Shown: piece by piece, positions 42,026-55,859 of the stretch
How positions within the stretch are numbered: the first letter of the stretch is position 1
Layout of the letters: the number at the start of each line of letters is the position of its first letter
Source: Heliopora coerulea
Taxonomy: Eukaryota > Cnidaria > Anthozoa > Scleralcyonacea > Helioporidae
NCBI GenBank assembly: GCA_030142905.1
Contig: JASJOG010000260.1
Location: forward strand, 124,001 to 188,000
DNA length: 64,000 bases
Direction: 5' to 3'
Position numbers and translations under genes: made by a program
Notes under the pieces: generated by a model
The model's input: only the letters and a program-made list of their open reading frames with translations
Database searches by the model: none
What the model was told of the DNA's origin: nothing

Positions 42026-45000
42026 TCAGACAAATCATTCTAGACTTAATGACACAGTTCACCTTCCGTACGAACGATTGTCTCAACACATTTTGCTCCT
42101 GATTGTTGCAAAGCTGGGCAGTTAGGTCGTTTACGAAGAGATAATTTGCCAACCGTGCTTATGGTTATTGACATTCGGTTAAACTTCTCAAAAAGCCGTT
42201 GATATAGACGAAGTCAAGGCTTGGTATGCAATTCAAATAATTGTGCATTTGGATTTATGCGTGTAATAACCTACAATGTTTGTAATATCCCAAGGTACTA
42301 AGACCGAATGTAGCTAGGGTAAAATAAAATTGAAGATAAAATCAGGAGGCAATCCCTTCAAAGAACAACTCATGAGGAACCCTTAAGTAAGGGCAGTGGG
42401 AAAAGACGGCTAGATTCTTGCATAAAAGATTCTTTTAAATTTGATGTTTCTTACAAGGTTTGTGCTTGTGCTCAAGAAATTCTACTTGTATGCTTTCATA
42501 AGTGTTACCAATTGTAAACAAATTTGACTCTTTCAGAAAAACATCGACAATTCCATCTCGATTTCCTACTGTGTACCGTAATTTTCCGAAAACTCAACTT
42601 TCCTGAAAAAACCCCTGTTCTTTAAAGAGCCAGAGTTGAGACAGAAACCGATCGTAATTGGGTTGTTGATTGTATCTTTCAGAGATCTGGGAAAATCTAA
42701 TCGATCATGGTTCCAGATCGTTTAACCATTTCCTTCTTTCAAAGAAATTACAGACCAAGAGGCAATGGACAACAAAAAGTTGGCAACAATCTTTCGGCTA
42801 AAAATTGGGCGTAACGTCTCGGTATTTTTGTTTGATGTTTCAACACATCTAAAAAGACGATTCAGAAATTCCATCTTCTTTCGATGAGTACGGTTATCTT
42901 TGAGAACGACTGCAAGTCCCATACAAAAGTAAGTACAAGAAACACTTTTGGCAAACAAGCTTAATGCACGAACAAATAAGAATCCTAAGCACGCAGTTTC
43001 TGCCTGCAATCAGAGTGACAGACCAAGAAATTGTTGTTGTGGGCCAGGAACCAAATGTCCAGCTGAGGTGTACACAAAATATTGAAAGAAATACCTCAAA
43101 AAAAAAAACCCCGCAGTGAGTGAGGGAATCTCAGAGCAAGGTTGATTTATGTTATCCAAGTGGGCAAAAGAAATGTTTGATACGGTTTTCTAATCACATT
43201 ACAAAGGAAAAGCTATAAACGTACGTAAACTAAACATAAACTTACTAATTATAAACTTATACACCGTAATACCCAGAATTTAGTTTCGCTATAAATAAAT
43301 AAAGCACGTTTGCCTAGGCAAACCCGCATACCATCGTAAACTGAAATTAAATAGATGCAGTGCTCCCCCCCCCAGTTCGATTTCTAGTGAGTAATTTTCA
43401 ATCGACACTGATTCGCATCTTGACCCTCGCATCTTAGATTTAACCTTCATGTAATCAGACGCCTATTGAAAGGATTAAAATTTTTAAAGGATTAAAGTTT
43501 TCGGGCAAAAGTGTTGAGAAACTGACTGGGTGACGAAAACATTTTACGTCATATACCGCTGTGCGATAGCTTAACAGACGTCTGAGGCGGAAAATCTCGC
43601 CGAATGCATCAGAGGATGTCAGCAACAGGAAGCTTACTGTACGGTCGCACAAATCCTGTTCGATAGCAATGGTCGACATCTACTTAACCTATTGGTACTG
43701 AAGGAATCAGAGGTTAAATTCAGACGTACCATCACACAGATATCGTGTTAACATGAGACTACTGTCAACCTTGGCTTTATCTCTTGACAGTAACATCGAA
43801 TCAGGACACGACAGGTTACAAGTTTGACTACCAAATACTAAAAGAACTGGGGTCAAATTCTTTGTTAGGTGAACTCAAAGCTTATAGCGAACGCCTATGT
43901 CTTATTTTTAACTCAAGTACATCAAATTATCCATATTTCCATCAACAAAAGCCTCAGACTGTTTATCTGGGATAACTAATTAGCTTCAATCCTGTTGACT
44001 CATTGCGGTTTTTTAATGACCCGAAAGTATGTCAAGTGAACGCCCCATTTGCAAACGTCGACCGCGCCATTATCTTTCGATTTCCATGTCAGCTCAAAAC
44101 CAGTTCAACTGCGTCATTTATTGCTTGTTGTCATTAAAAGTATATTTTAAGTAATTTAAGCGTAAGCAAAGTTTACTGATAAATTAGATCATAGTCAACA
44201 GCACGTCAGACTGATTCAGTCTGATTGTTATTTGATGATCTCAATGATGGCGCCAGCTAAGTAAGTCTAATCTATTGACAGCTGTCTGGAGTGCACTTGA
44301 TCAAATAAGACCAAGAACAGATTAAAATCAATTAAGTAGTCAACACAGCTATGCCAAATATCATTTTCAAGAGTCCAAATTTTATTTGCCGCAATACAAA
44401 CGAGCTTCAACCAATTACTTTTAGGTCATTAACCTTAGGCTAGACCATCCAATTAAAAGTTCGATAGAAGAAACTATCTGTCAGGCAGACAAAAACACGA
44501 GACTCAAGCAGCGAATAAATTCCCAACTTGGTTTCTGTTTTTTGATCTCTTGTCCAGGAACGGACTGATTAAATTTGCTGGTCTGATAAGAAGATTTAGA
44601 AAGACGTTCCTACCAGGTTGTCCTTGAGCTCTTTGTTTCAAAGATGGTGCCACAAAGAGTCAACCTTTCTGGCCTCAAAAACATGGCATGATTTTGGTAT
44701 CCGTGTGTGGCCGACTGTCAACCGAATGACATTGAAACAACTACGCTTTAAAACACTTGTTGTGCAATTTCCCAGAGAAGTATACAATATGTTGTATTTT
44801 TATCTCAAGCCCCCCCCCCCTCGTAATTCCGCTCCGCCGTCCCTGTGCATGGCAGTTTGCTCAGCTGTTTCCTCTCGTGTGCGGCGAAGTTTTCGTGAGA
44901 ATTTCACCTCGCAAGACCGTGAGGAAAATATCTGTCATGTTTGATATTTTTTGCTACGCGAGGCAGATTCCTCTCCGTGCGCGGTAGTCGCGTGAATCTG

Positions 45001-46436
45001 GCTGAGCCGGATTAATCAACTAGCCAATAAAATTGGGTGCGGCGGACTTAAGAACTGAAAAATCACCTGAATAAACAAGGACATGAGCCAGCACAAACAA
45101 CGACCAAACTTGGAAATAACATATACATCGATATGATATTTGAGAGCTTATTTTACGAAGACAACTTCGAATCCACTTCAGTAAACAAGCAGATCTTCGG
45201 AAAAACTTTTGGTTTTTATCAGGGTAATCGGTTGAGTGAGTATTGAGTTACGCATGAGCCAAGTTTACCTTTCCACATCGCTGTAATCATACTGTAACAA
45301 TCTGAGAGAGACGTGCTAATGGAATATGATGAACAGGAAAGAAACTAAAGTAATAGGATAACTTTCTATATCAAATAACTATAAGGATATAATTTGAGGT
45401 GCGCCGACTTACATGGGTGGGTTTGACTCTTCCAAACTCTCAACCCAATTCCTCTTTTTAAGAATGTTTCAAAAGCACTTGAAAAGCTGTGAAAACATCA
45501 ATTTACGAAGGAAAGGCAGTAAAGCCTGGATTCAATCAATGCTATAGACAGATGTCGAAAAGAAAACTTCAGGAAGCTCTTCTGGTCCTGAGACAACGCT
45601 CAGTCTTAAAAGTGATCAGAGAAGACAGTTTCAAAACTCGAAGCAAAGAAATTGAGAACGTGGAACACTAGTCTTTCCGCATTGAGGTGTCCTGTGATTG
45701 ACGAAAGATGATTAGAAAATAAAGACCGAAAGAGAAAGAGAAAGAGAACAGGATTTCCTGGAATACGGCCTGATGATAGATTGTGAAAGATGATCTGGGA
45801 TTTGCGGTACTTCTCTTTTTACATATAGAAGCAATTGAAGTTGGGTAATGACGACATGTAGAACTTCTATATTTGTCACCGTTTGGCAATGGGCAGTAAT
45901 TCCGGTAATTTCAAACAAGGAAGACAGTTTCAAATATTGAGAGAAAAAATGCAGGTAGAACTGACCTCTTGGGCGCACAGGCAATAAAATTAATTAACCT
46001 TAGTAAATCACATGTACTACTTTGTAAGAAAGGTTATATCAAACGAACTTACGGCAGTCATCGAACAAGTTTCAATTTAGAGAGTTAGTCTTTTGTGTTC
46101 CCTGTTAAGTGTTCCATAACATTCAATCAAGAGCTTCTGAACAGGATCCTAAAACTTCCCAGTATTACTTGTTCTAGATACCTGGAAAAAACAATCCAGT
46201 GATCATGAATTTCAGAAAACATTTGACAAACAATTCAACTGCTTCATCATTTAAAAGTCGAATTAAGCATTTCTTTTCGCGTATTTTTTTTTTTGATAAC
46301 CTTATAAAATTAAGGAGTATGTAGAATTAATTGTAAAGAAAATCTAAATATCCTTGATCGCCCTTATCAAGCAATAGCGATAACCAGTATTAAATAAAAT
46401 ATAAAATATAATAGAGCAGAAATACAGTATCCTGAA

Positions 46437-46466
46437 GACCAAAGATGGTTTTTAACCATCTTTGGT
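46437..46466. repeat. 12-bp-arm palindrome
   Basis: CCAAAGATGGTT and AACCATCTTTGG separated by a TTT loop. Confidence 0.6.
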
Positions 46467-47099
46467 TAAACCAAAACTCAAAACATGTTTATGGTTAGAC
46501 TTTATTTTAAGGTCGTCATCATATCAACAGCAAACTATCAAGTTTTCTATCTTTTTCTGGCACGATGTCACCTGTTTGACGAGAAAAATCATCCGGCTTT
46601 AGCCTGAATAAAATTGCAAGATTAAGCCAGATGGAAATAATGGGAGGCTGATCCTGCCGCGAGAGACTTAGCCATATCTGTTTTATACTTCCTAAATAAA
46701 GATCACTGTTACTGTTGTGTCAACCATAGAGATCATAAATTAACTAGAGGGTGAGTTACAGTTAAATGTCACTCTACATCGGGGGAAACATTGATTGCCG
46801 TCGTATTGGATAAATTGGGGCGCAAAGGAAACATGCCCGGATGAAAAGTTCAAGGTCGTGGTCAAAACCCACTTCATATTTGTCTATTTTTTTCTTTATT
46901 TTTTAAAACAAGAATGTAAAACAATTAACGCAAAAAGAATAACCAATGTAAAACAGTTATGGCAAAAGTAATAACCGACTAATATCCAGAATAAAGCGGT
47001 TTTTCTGCCATACAATTAATGAAAACAAACACGAAACAATTTTCCAAAGACCAGTTGTTTGACCTTGATGTTATCGAACAGACGGAAAAGGGGCTGGGG

Positions 47100-47185
47100 A
47101 AGGACAATTTGCTATCCAATTTACTCAAAATGATGGCGCTCAATTTCACCCAATTTTAGGCCCCATATGATCTCTGTGGTGTGAA
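47100..47185. repeat. dispersed repeat fragment, copy A
   Basis: TTTACTCAAAATGATGGC...CAATTTCACCC...ATGATCTCTGTGGTGTG matches, in reverse orientation, the segment at 51.62-51.71 kb. Confidence 0.55.
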
Positions 47186-47401
47186 CATCAACGAATTAAA
47201 AATCCTTGAAGGGATCAAAGGGATCAACCGTTTCCTGAGATGGCTCTCGAACGTATTCGAGTGCTCTCGCGCGCCGTTCACGAATCCCGAACGACTCCAT
47301 CTCCAGTTGCCTCACAACTGGAGTTTCCCACGATATGTACGTAATCGCGGTAACAGTATGAATGAACACACGCATTAATCCCCCTCTCTTCCGGTTTGTG
47401 C

Positions 47402-47408
47402 TATAAAG
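47402..47408 (+). promoter_or_regulatory. TATA box of PDGF/VEGF-like gene 2
   Basis: TATAAAG about 87 bp upstream of the ATG at 47489, allowing a 5' UTR of about 55 nt. Confidence 0.5.
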
Positions 47409-47488
47409 CCAAACTGAAAGGTATGAAATAATATAATCAGTTTATATCCTGCTACAAGTTTGTTGTAATAAGAGGCTTGGTGCTAAAG

Positions 47489-50400
47489 ATGAGTCACGAT
47501 ATGTGCTACACCGTTTATACTTTGACGATCTTAGTCATTTTCTCGAAGGGAATTTCTACAGGTGAGATTTGTAGATTAACTAGATGATCTTTTAGTTCAT
47601 GGTTTACGTCGTCTGCTAAATTTGACGTTATCAAGGTTTGAACTTCTTATCAGTGTCGTTACCTTCGGGGCTCGCACGAGGGATACTCAGAAGCCATGCA
47701 CGAAAGAATGAATATTTGGCTTTATATTTCTTTGCATAAACGATATATGGTTTATATATGATATTCTAGCGGTTGGCTTCGCAACAGTATCAACGTTTTG
47801 CAACAGTAAAGAGAATTTTTCACTAAACAACGGCAAAATAAACGAAATGTTTCAACCATCCTTGAAGCAATTATGTTCATAGCTTAAATAACTCAAATTT
47901 ACAACAACGATTAGCTGTTGTTGTTTTGAAATTCGAGCAGATTCTCCTCTCCGTCTGTCCGTCACCACTGTGGTCCGTCGAATAAGCAATCACAGTCAAA
48001 TCAATTATAGAGAGTCGATTTACGTTTGCAATTATTTTCCTTACTTATTCTCAAACCAAGAGTATAAAAGAGCATAAAAGAGTATTCAAATGAGCACATA
48101 GTATGCATAACGATGTCGGCTGATGGCTTCATGCCTGAAAAACCCACGCTGAATTTCCCTAATATGGCCGCTCACTTTATTGCATCCCAAACCACTCAGA
48201 CCGAGTGTGCGAGGAGTTGACAGATTCTCTGCCAAGAGGTTTTGATATTCAGAAGCTCAACTGGAGATTAAGGCAAATCGGAAAACGGGAGATAAATATA
48301 TAATGAATCCGAAAGCCCATACGAAAATAATCCTGTCGCCGAAATGCGATAACGTTATTCAAAATCTCAGCATGATGGTTTCGAGTTACTCGCCAGTAGC
48401 ATTCGTCAAGAGTTCATAGGCGTTGGCCTTCCGTGAAATAGTACTACGTTATCAGGCTGGAATTTTCCGCTCTTGAAAGGAAGTGGACGTTCAAGCATCC
48501 GTTTTATAGATGTCTGATGAATATTCTGAAGCGCTCACGACTGCAAATTGGGGGCTCGATGATACAAGCAACGACAACTATTACAACTAAAATATTTAAC
48601 TGTGGTTCCAGAAAATGTTTAGAAAGGTAATAAGAAAGCAAAGTCGAAACTACGTTAAGCATACTTAGCCACATAGCTCCGTAAAAGCTCTAAAAATGAA
48701 AGAATTATTACACGAAAATTGTTTTGATGACTTATTTTTCAGCCGTCTAAACTCCGATTCGAATGTCAAACTTTTGATGAGTTCAAGCTAACGCACAGCA
48801 GGTAAACAAAAGCATTTTCTCACGTGAATTAAGTTCGACTCGTGTAAAATTTCCTTGATGGTTTGACGAGGACCTTAGGATTGAATTTCTGGATTCAAAA
48901 AGTACCTGTTCATTCAGAAGAACACCAGATGAGACTTCCGTGGTCTACTATAGCATTTCCACCGATGTCACAGAGCGTGAGAGTTACTCTTGAAGTGTAT
49001 TGCACAATTTTAAAACAGTAGGTAAATCCCCGAATTCTGTTAACATTTTTATTCTACGTCAAGACGAACGTCCAATCGTCGCCGGGATTCTAAATGATTT
49101 GCTTAAAGGTAGTCGAATTAAAATTTCGACAAGATTCACGACATACCGTTCACGTGAACTCTAACTCTTCTATTCGAGAGGTCTTCTTTTGGCAAATTAA
49201 AACGTCCGGTGTTTGCCAGAATAAGGTGATAAAGACCTCTAAGGATGGAAAGGGATTAAAATTCTCCGTGGTTTCTGCGTAATGTATCATTTAAAATACA
49301 GAATGCCTTAGTTTTCATTTAAAATACAGAATGATTCCCAGAGTTTAACTGAAACTCAGAATACAAATGTTCACAACATTATGATTTTTGATGCCTCGCA
49401 TTTTAAAATATTCCATTATATAAAGATCGTCGTTCAAGTTACATTTGACGTAAATTTCTATTGTTGATGAAGCTACGTTGCGACACTTTCCCTTCCCAAA
49501 GTTTCCAACTTTTACTTCTGGGAATTTGACGTAACATAACCTATGACGCCAACTCAGCAGAAACGCGATGTTAAAGTTAAATAAGACGCGAGACTTTATT
49601 GACCGATTTAAGGATTGTTCCAAAAGGACAAGTCTACCATTTTTTATACAAGTCCTGTGGTTCCTTCTATCTTGCTGTGAAAATATGGGTACAAGATTTG
49701 TTATTTACTTGTGGTGTTTGCGTTTGTACTAATAAAGAAAGCCCATAGTGAAATATGACTCAACACATGTTTTGCTGAAGTGTCTGTGAAAGACTGAGAG
49801 CAATCGATGATTTCTCTGACATCTTGAGAACTCTCAGTCTGACGGAGTGTTAGTACGAAGTCGATCCCTCTGTTTAACAGAAATCATATTTCATCTCTCT
49901 GACAGGCGTAAATCTTAATTAGTGCAGGTCGGTGGTTTATTCTTAATTATTTATGACAACGCCCAAAACATGTTGAGAGTAAACACTTCAACGGTACTGG
50001 ATTATTCATTCATACAAACAAGACGTCATCGCTAGACAAACGTCTTGAGTATTTGATAATTGACGTATGCCGCAAGGGGAAATCAACTTGCTAGAACTAA
50101 CGCCATTAAGATATACAAGATCCGAACAAAGTGAATATACAAGTAAAAGTTTGCATGAAAAGTGATAAGTTATAAAAGAAAAGAGTCAGAAAAATTTACT
50201 TTATGGTCCGTCTAATCTGCAATTTGACATATTAGAAATGTCATCAAGCATGGATTTATTCAAACCCACACTTACCTGAGTGCAAGGTGACGTTAAAATA
50301 AATGAATAGTAAACATGGACCTATTTGGAGGATCGTTATGAACTAAAAAACCTTGACCAGCCGACAACTTCAAAAAATATAAGAGAAAGCAAATTCCGAA

Positions 50401-53400
50401 AACGAAGGCCATCTTTTAACTTAAGATTTAAGTTAGCGAAAGATGAAAACTGTGAAATGGTGATATTTCGATTTTATTGCAAAATCATCTTCAGACCAAG
50501 TGCAAATGATTTTGCAATAAAATCGAAATATCACCATTTCACAGTTTTCATCTTTCGTTAACTTAAATCTTAAGTTAAAAAATGGCCTTCGTTATGAACT
50601 AAATTAGGCATAAATCAAGTGAGCAAACCCACCCACATCATGTATACTTCTAAAAAGCCATGCTAAATTGCATGGCTGTGAACGTCTCTACACTGGGGCT
50701 TAAATATTTTCAGGGTCTCTGCGAAGTCCCACCTACACCGGTCCACCCGAACGTGGGCGCCAAGATTTGGAATGCGTAACTTCTGCTATATACTCGCAGA
50801 ATAACGCCACTGCCCTTTCATGAGGGATATTTTTTTCGGGATTCTGTGAAGTTATCACACATGATCACATATTGAGTGGATTGACCTGAACGATCTCGAG
50901 AATAATCGGTCGTTTAAGGATTAATTAAGCCCGTTCGCCATATAACCCGGACTAGCCTCAGGGATTTTGACGCTCAATCACGATTCTCAATCAAGTACCA
51001 CTTCAATGAAGAACATACCTGTAACTATGAACTTTAGCCTTCTTAAGATGAACTCATATATTCGCATCTGAAAACTGTGAAAGAAATTCCACACAAAGGT
51101 TTAATTAGAGAACCGTAGTTGAAAAGTAGGATGTTTGGCTAATTTAATATTAAAAATATTAAAATAAATTATGTTAAGAAGGCTAGCTACAGTTTTCGGC
51201 TCTGCAACCGCGATGTCTTTGTAGGTCAATTCAACTAATTTTCTTGTAGTCTTTAATTTGGTGGGGAAGGGGTCCACGTTTATCCTGTAGCCAAACCAAA
51301 AAATTTCTGCCATAGGTTTTAATGAAATTTTTGTATTTTTCAATTTTGAAGAGAAACTGCAAGCAGTCGTGGATCTTAAATTGCATTGTTTTGACGTCCA
51401 GCCTGCTTAGTAGTCGTACCTGCTTATGTCCCAGCAAAAAAGTTCAAAATGAGATTACCGAGACACATTTGTAATTCACGCACAGATACACAGGAACCCG
51501 AATTTGAAGCTGATAAGTTTCTTGGCTACCTCATTAAGAAGAAAAATCCCCAAGAATTTAAGGTTACATTCCTTCAGGTTATATTTTCTGATACTTAGCA
51601 ACATAAGTTCGGCACTTGAAGTAGCCAACACCATAGAGATCATATAAAACTACAGGAGGCATGGGGACGAAAACTGGGGTGAAATTGAAGGCCACCATTT
51701 TGAGTAAATTGAGGGGGGGGGGGGGAGAATTGCTCTTCTCCAGGTCCTTTTGCGTCTGTTGGAGTACCTCGCGGTCAAACAACTGTTGTTTAGAGCAGCG
51801 GTCCCCAACCTTTTTTGCGCCACGGACCGGTTTAATATTAGACAATATTTTCACGGACCGGCCTTTAAGGTGTGGCGGATAAATACAACAAAATAAAATG
51901 ATACGACGGCATAAAAACTGTGGTATATTGTAAATATAATAATAAACGTGAATCCACTGTGTACTCATATGCAACTTTATTAGCAGTGTCTTTGTAACAT
52001 CGCGCCAACAAAGTTATTTATTCTTTCTGTGCGGCCCGGTACCAAATGACGCACGGACCGGTACCGGGCCGCGGCCTGGGGGTTGGGGACCGCTGGTTTA
52101 GAGAACTGTTTCGTGTTTATTTCCGTTAGCTGTGTAGCCGAAAATGGCTTCTTCTTCGACATCCCAGTGATTTAGATTCGATAAAGCACCTACTGCGAGT
52201 TTTTTTAAATGACTTGAAAAACTAACTCTTTAAGACGTTGGTTTTGTGTAAGAAGTTTGAAAATTGATGTTTTCTTAAGCCGCAAAAGTTTGAGCAGAAA
52301 AGCGTATTTTTATCACATTTAAAAATACGGCACGGTTGTGATTTTCTTTTGTATTTTCCTAGTTAAATATTTCATTAAAAATTATTCTTATGCAAGTTTC
52401 AAATTCAAACTGAAAGAATTTTTTCTTCAAATAAATGAGGTTGATTATCTAAAGCAGTGGTTCCCAACCTTTTGCTTCCCAGGGACCCCTTCACTGATTT
52501 TAGAAAAACTTGGCGGACCCCCTTCCCAACTGAAACTGCAGCTTTGCCGATTTCATTGCTTCATTGCTTAAAATCTCTCCTCAAAAGATGTATTCAGGTT
52601 TGCTTTGCTCAGTTCGGCATGGAATAAAACCAAATTTTAAGTACTCAACATTGTATCCTCGTAGTTTAATCTTCCCAGTGGCAGATCGTTTCGAACTCAT
52701 GATTAATTTATGGGCAGAAAAACGCTCGAGAACTTTTCCTGTACGAACAAAGCTCGGGGTGAACAGGCGAAGCGTGGTTACATGTAACATGAGATGAAGG
52801 TGTGACCTGTTAAAACCTCAAAATTACGAGTTCTTATGTTACACTTACACCCTTCGGAATTTGCGATATTGACTGGTAGTTTGCAATAAAAAATAGTTGA
52901 ACCAATATTGCAGCTTGTCATTTGCCCAAAAAAATAGTTACCTTCTGCAGACCCCGTCTCTTTTGCGCGGATCCCTGGCGAACTCCTTCATCTTGGCGGA
53001 CCACCAAAAATTGTTTGCGGACCCCAGGTTGGAGACCACTGATCTAAAGGATATTTCCTGCAATGATTGCAACTATTTTGTCCGATGTAATCGTAACTCG
53101 TTTTAATAAGTGTAGATAGATTCGATAATATTGGTTGTAAGCGTTCTGTGGAGTTTACATTTATATACTGTAATATACTAGATTATTTATAATTTAACAA
53201 GGACCATCGTTGACGACACCACTGTAGGTAAAGATGTCATCCTTTTTAAAATGATTAATAAATAAACAAATAAATAAATAAATAAATAAGTAAATAAATA
53301 AATTCGAGGATGGTCGAACGTTAAAGAATTCTCACTGAAATGTATTATGTCGGGATAACATGCTCTCAATTTTCTTTATTTTATTTTACCTTCCATATTT

Positions 53401-55816
53401 CACAGGAATCGCACAGAAAGAGCTCAATGAAAAGCACAACGAATTCTGTAAACCCCGTCCGACGTTGGTCGCCATAGATTCTCCATCGTTTCAACTTTTC
53501 CCGTTTTTTGTAACGCTTCAACGTTGCGGAGGCTCAGCATACTATATCTCACCAGTGACTATGACGTGTGTTGCGAACACCTCGGTAGACGTCAAGATCA
53601 ATGCACGAAACCTCATAAGCTATGAAAAAGAAACTGTAGTTGAGAAAAACCACACATCGTGCAAACAGCAGTGCGTTAATACTGCGGACATGTGCAATCC
53701 CAAGACGCAATACTGGGAGCCCGGTCGTTGTGCTTGTTCGTGCAAATATCAAGATTCGCCCCCAGAGCCTTGCTCAGACAGATTCAAGTATGTAAAAATA
53801 AAACTTCAGTTGCACAATTATTCAAGCAAAGAAACGAAAAATGGAATGAAAACGTTTTCGACATTAACGCCGTTAAGGAAATGTGACGTTTCCTTTCGCA
53901 TGTTATGTCATAACTTGTTCCACCTGTCATTTCGCATGTCAGGTCACATGTCGTGTCATGTGTTATGTTATGTCACGTGTCGTTCCACGTACCTCACTAA
54001 TGTTATGAGTCATGTTCAAATGTCATATCATATAGAAATTCTAGAAAGTCATTCTTGGAAATGTTGTTCACTTTGAGAGTCCACTTTGTCACTACTCTAA
54101 TATTTCGATCACAATTTTTCAAGGAAATGAAGTCGCTTTTTTTTAATAGTGTTGCGTCTTGCACTGTTTATGACACGACATTTTCAACGTTTTTTAATCG
54201 TTTAGGTGGGATGGAATCCGTTGTGAATGCAGGTGCAACGTACAGCCGCACGAGCTCAACTGTAACGAGCAAGGAAAGGTGAGTTGCCTGAACTTCAAAG
54301 TGCAATTTCCCTACCACGCTCCCACAATACTGCACAAATAAAAATCTCATAGTTTGTGATAGGTTTTTCGTTGCAACACGTTTGTGGAAAGTCTGTGAAC
54401 AACTTTGAATAATGGTGTCATTTCAAAAAATACCCACAAGTTCTTTCCTGTCAACCTTTAGGGTACTACCTTGTTAAGTTGAACGGCCATATCAGCAGTA
54501 TCAGGGTTGTTGGGACATTTGAAATTAGTTTGCGGTTTTTCCTACACGAATTGAATGATTTTGAGATATTTTTGCTGCAGCAGAGAATAAAACTAGTGAG
54601 ACATGAAAGGAAATGGCTGGGTAATAAACGGAATGGAGAGAAAGTGAATAATAATACTGAAGTGAGAAGTGTTCAAAAATTTGGTCTATTTGGTCAAAAA
54701 TTAACAGTTTGTACGCTTTCAAACCAGTTTTAAAAAATTGAAACCGGTTTGAATACTATGAACTTAATGCTAAAAAACACTTGGAGCGTGTACGTGAATC
54801 CTTTACAAGTAAAAATATGCCAGTTGCAAATATAACAGGAAAGCTTCGTACATGAAAACGTTCAAATTTGATGTGTAAAATATTGTTTTGCATGTGAAAT
54901 TTCATGTTTAATTTCCCTAATCGCTGGAGTGTTGTATTATTCCAAGATATGGAGCGGAAAAAAATGTGGATGCGAGTGTTCGCCGTCGAGGGTCATCATA
55001 TGCAGAAGGAGAAATAAATTCTTGGATGAAAAGACCTGTAGATGTGTGGATGGACAACTGATATTAGGACCACGTAAAGGTACGATGTTACATAACTTGC
55101 ATTGTGGTTCGATACGGTATGCAGACGAAAGATACTAGAAAAATCCCATTGGCACTGTGTCCCTCAAAATGCCTGAAAACGACCGTGATGCCAAAAAACA
55201 TTACCAGCCGACAACTTAAAGAAGTAGAGCAAGAAACATACTCCAATCAATACCATCTTGTAAACTCAACATTTGAGCTATCAGACAAGACGAAACAAAT
55301 CTCGGTAATATTTTGACTTCATTTCAAAGTCATTGTCAAACCTAAAATAAAGTTACCATGATTTGTTTCGTCTTGTCTGTTTGCTCAAATATTGAGTTCA
55401 CAAGATGCTGTTCATCGAAGTATGTTTCTTGCTCTACGACCACGATGTAATGTCACATTTCCGTCAATATTTCTCCCAAACTGCAGCTAACTAACATGTG
55501 TTTTTTTCGTTTTTTTTTTCTGGAATAGATGACGAGACTTGCGTATCAAAATTTTTGCTGTATGGCATAATTATTGGCGAGCCCCTTGTGCTGCTAGTTG
55601 TACTCGACATATGCCTGTGCATGAAAGGTTTTGGATTTTTCTATGTTCTACGAAAGGCCATATCTCGTTCCAGGAAAGGTATGTGAATGGCTGTCGTTTT
55701 GACACACTTATAATAACTATAATAATAACAATAATAATAATAATAATAACAATAATAATAATAATAATGTGGGCACTGGAGTAGGAGAAGTACAGCTTCA
55801 GCCTACTACATATTTC

Positions 55817-55859
<43 letters not shown>

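Larger units (their letters stand above)
38744..47488. other. 8.7-kb head-to-head spacer between the two PDGF/VEGF-like genes
   Basis: Both flanking genes are transcribed outward from this spacer, so it should hold two promoters and possibly shared enhancers. I recognised no exon. It contains a hairpin at 41.9-42.0 kb, a small perfect palindrome at 46.44 kb, poly-C runs at about 43366 and 44811, and a repeat fragment at 47.1 kb that recurs inverted at 51.6 kb. Confidence 0.6.

Noticed and set aside
43366..44825. Poly-C runs as possible regulatory sites or gene remnants
   Set aside because: Simple homopolymers within spacer sequence; nothing around them supports a function.
51579..51974. 131-codon minus-strand ORF and overlapping plus ORF
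   Set aside because: Runs through a dispersed repeat, a poly-G run and part of a hAT element; not a gene.
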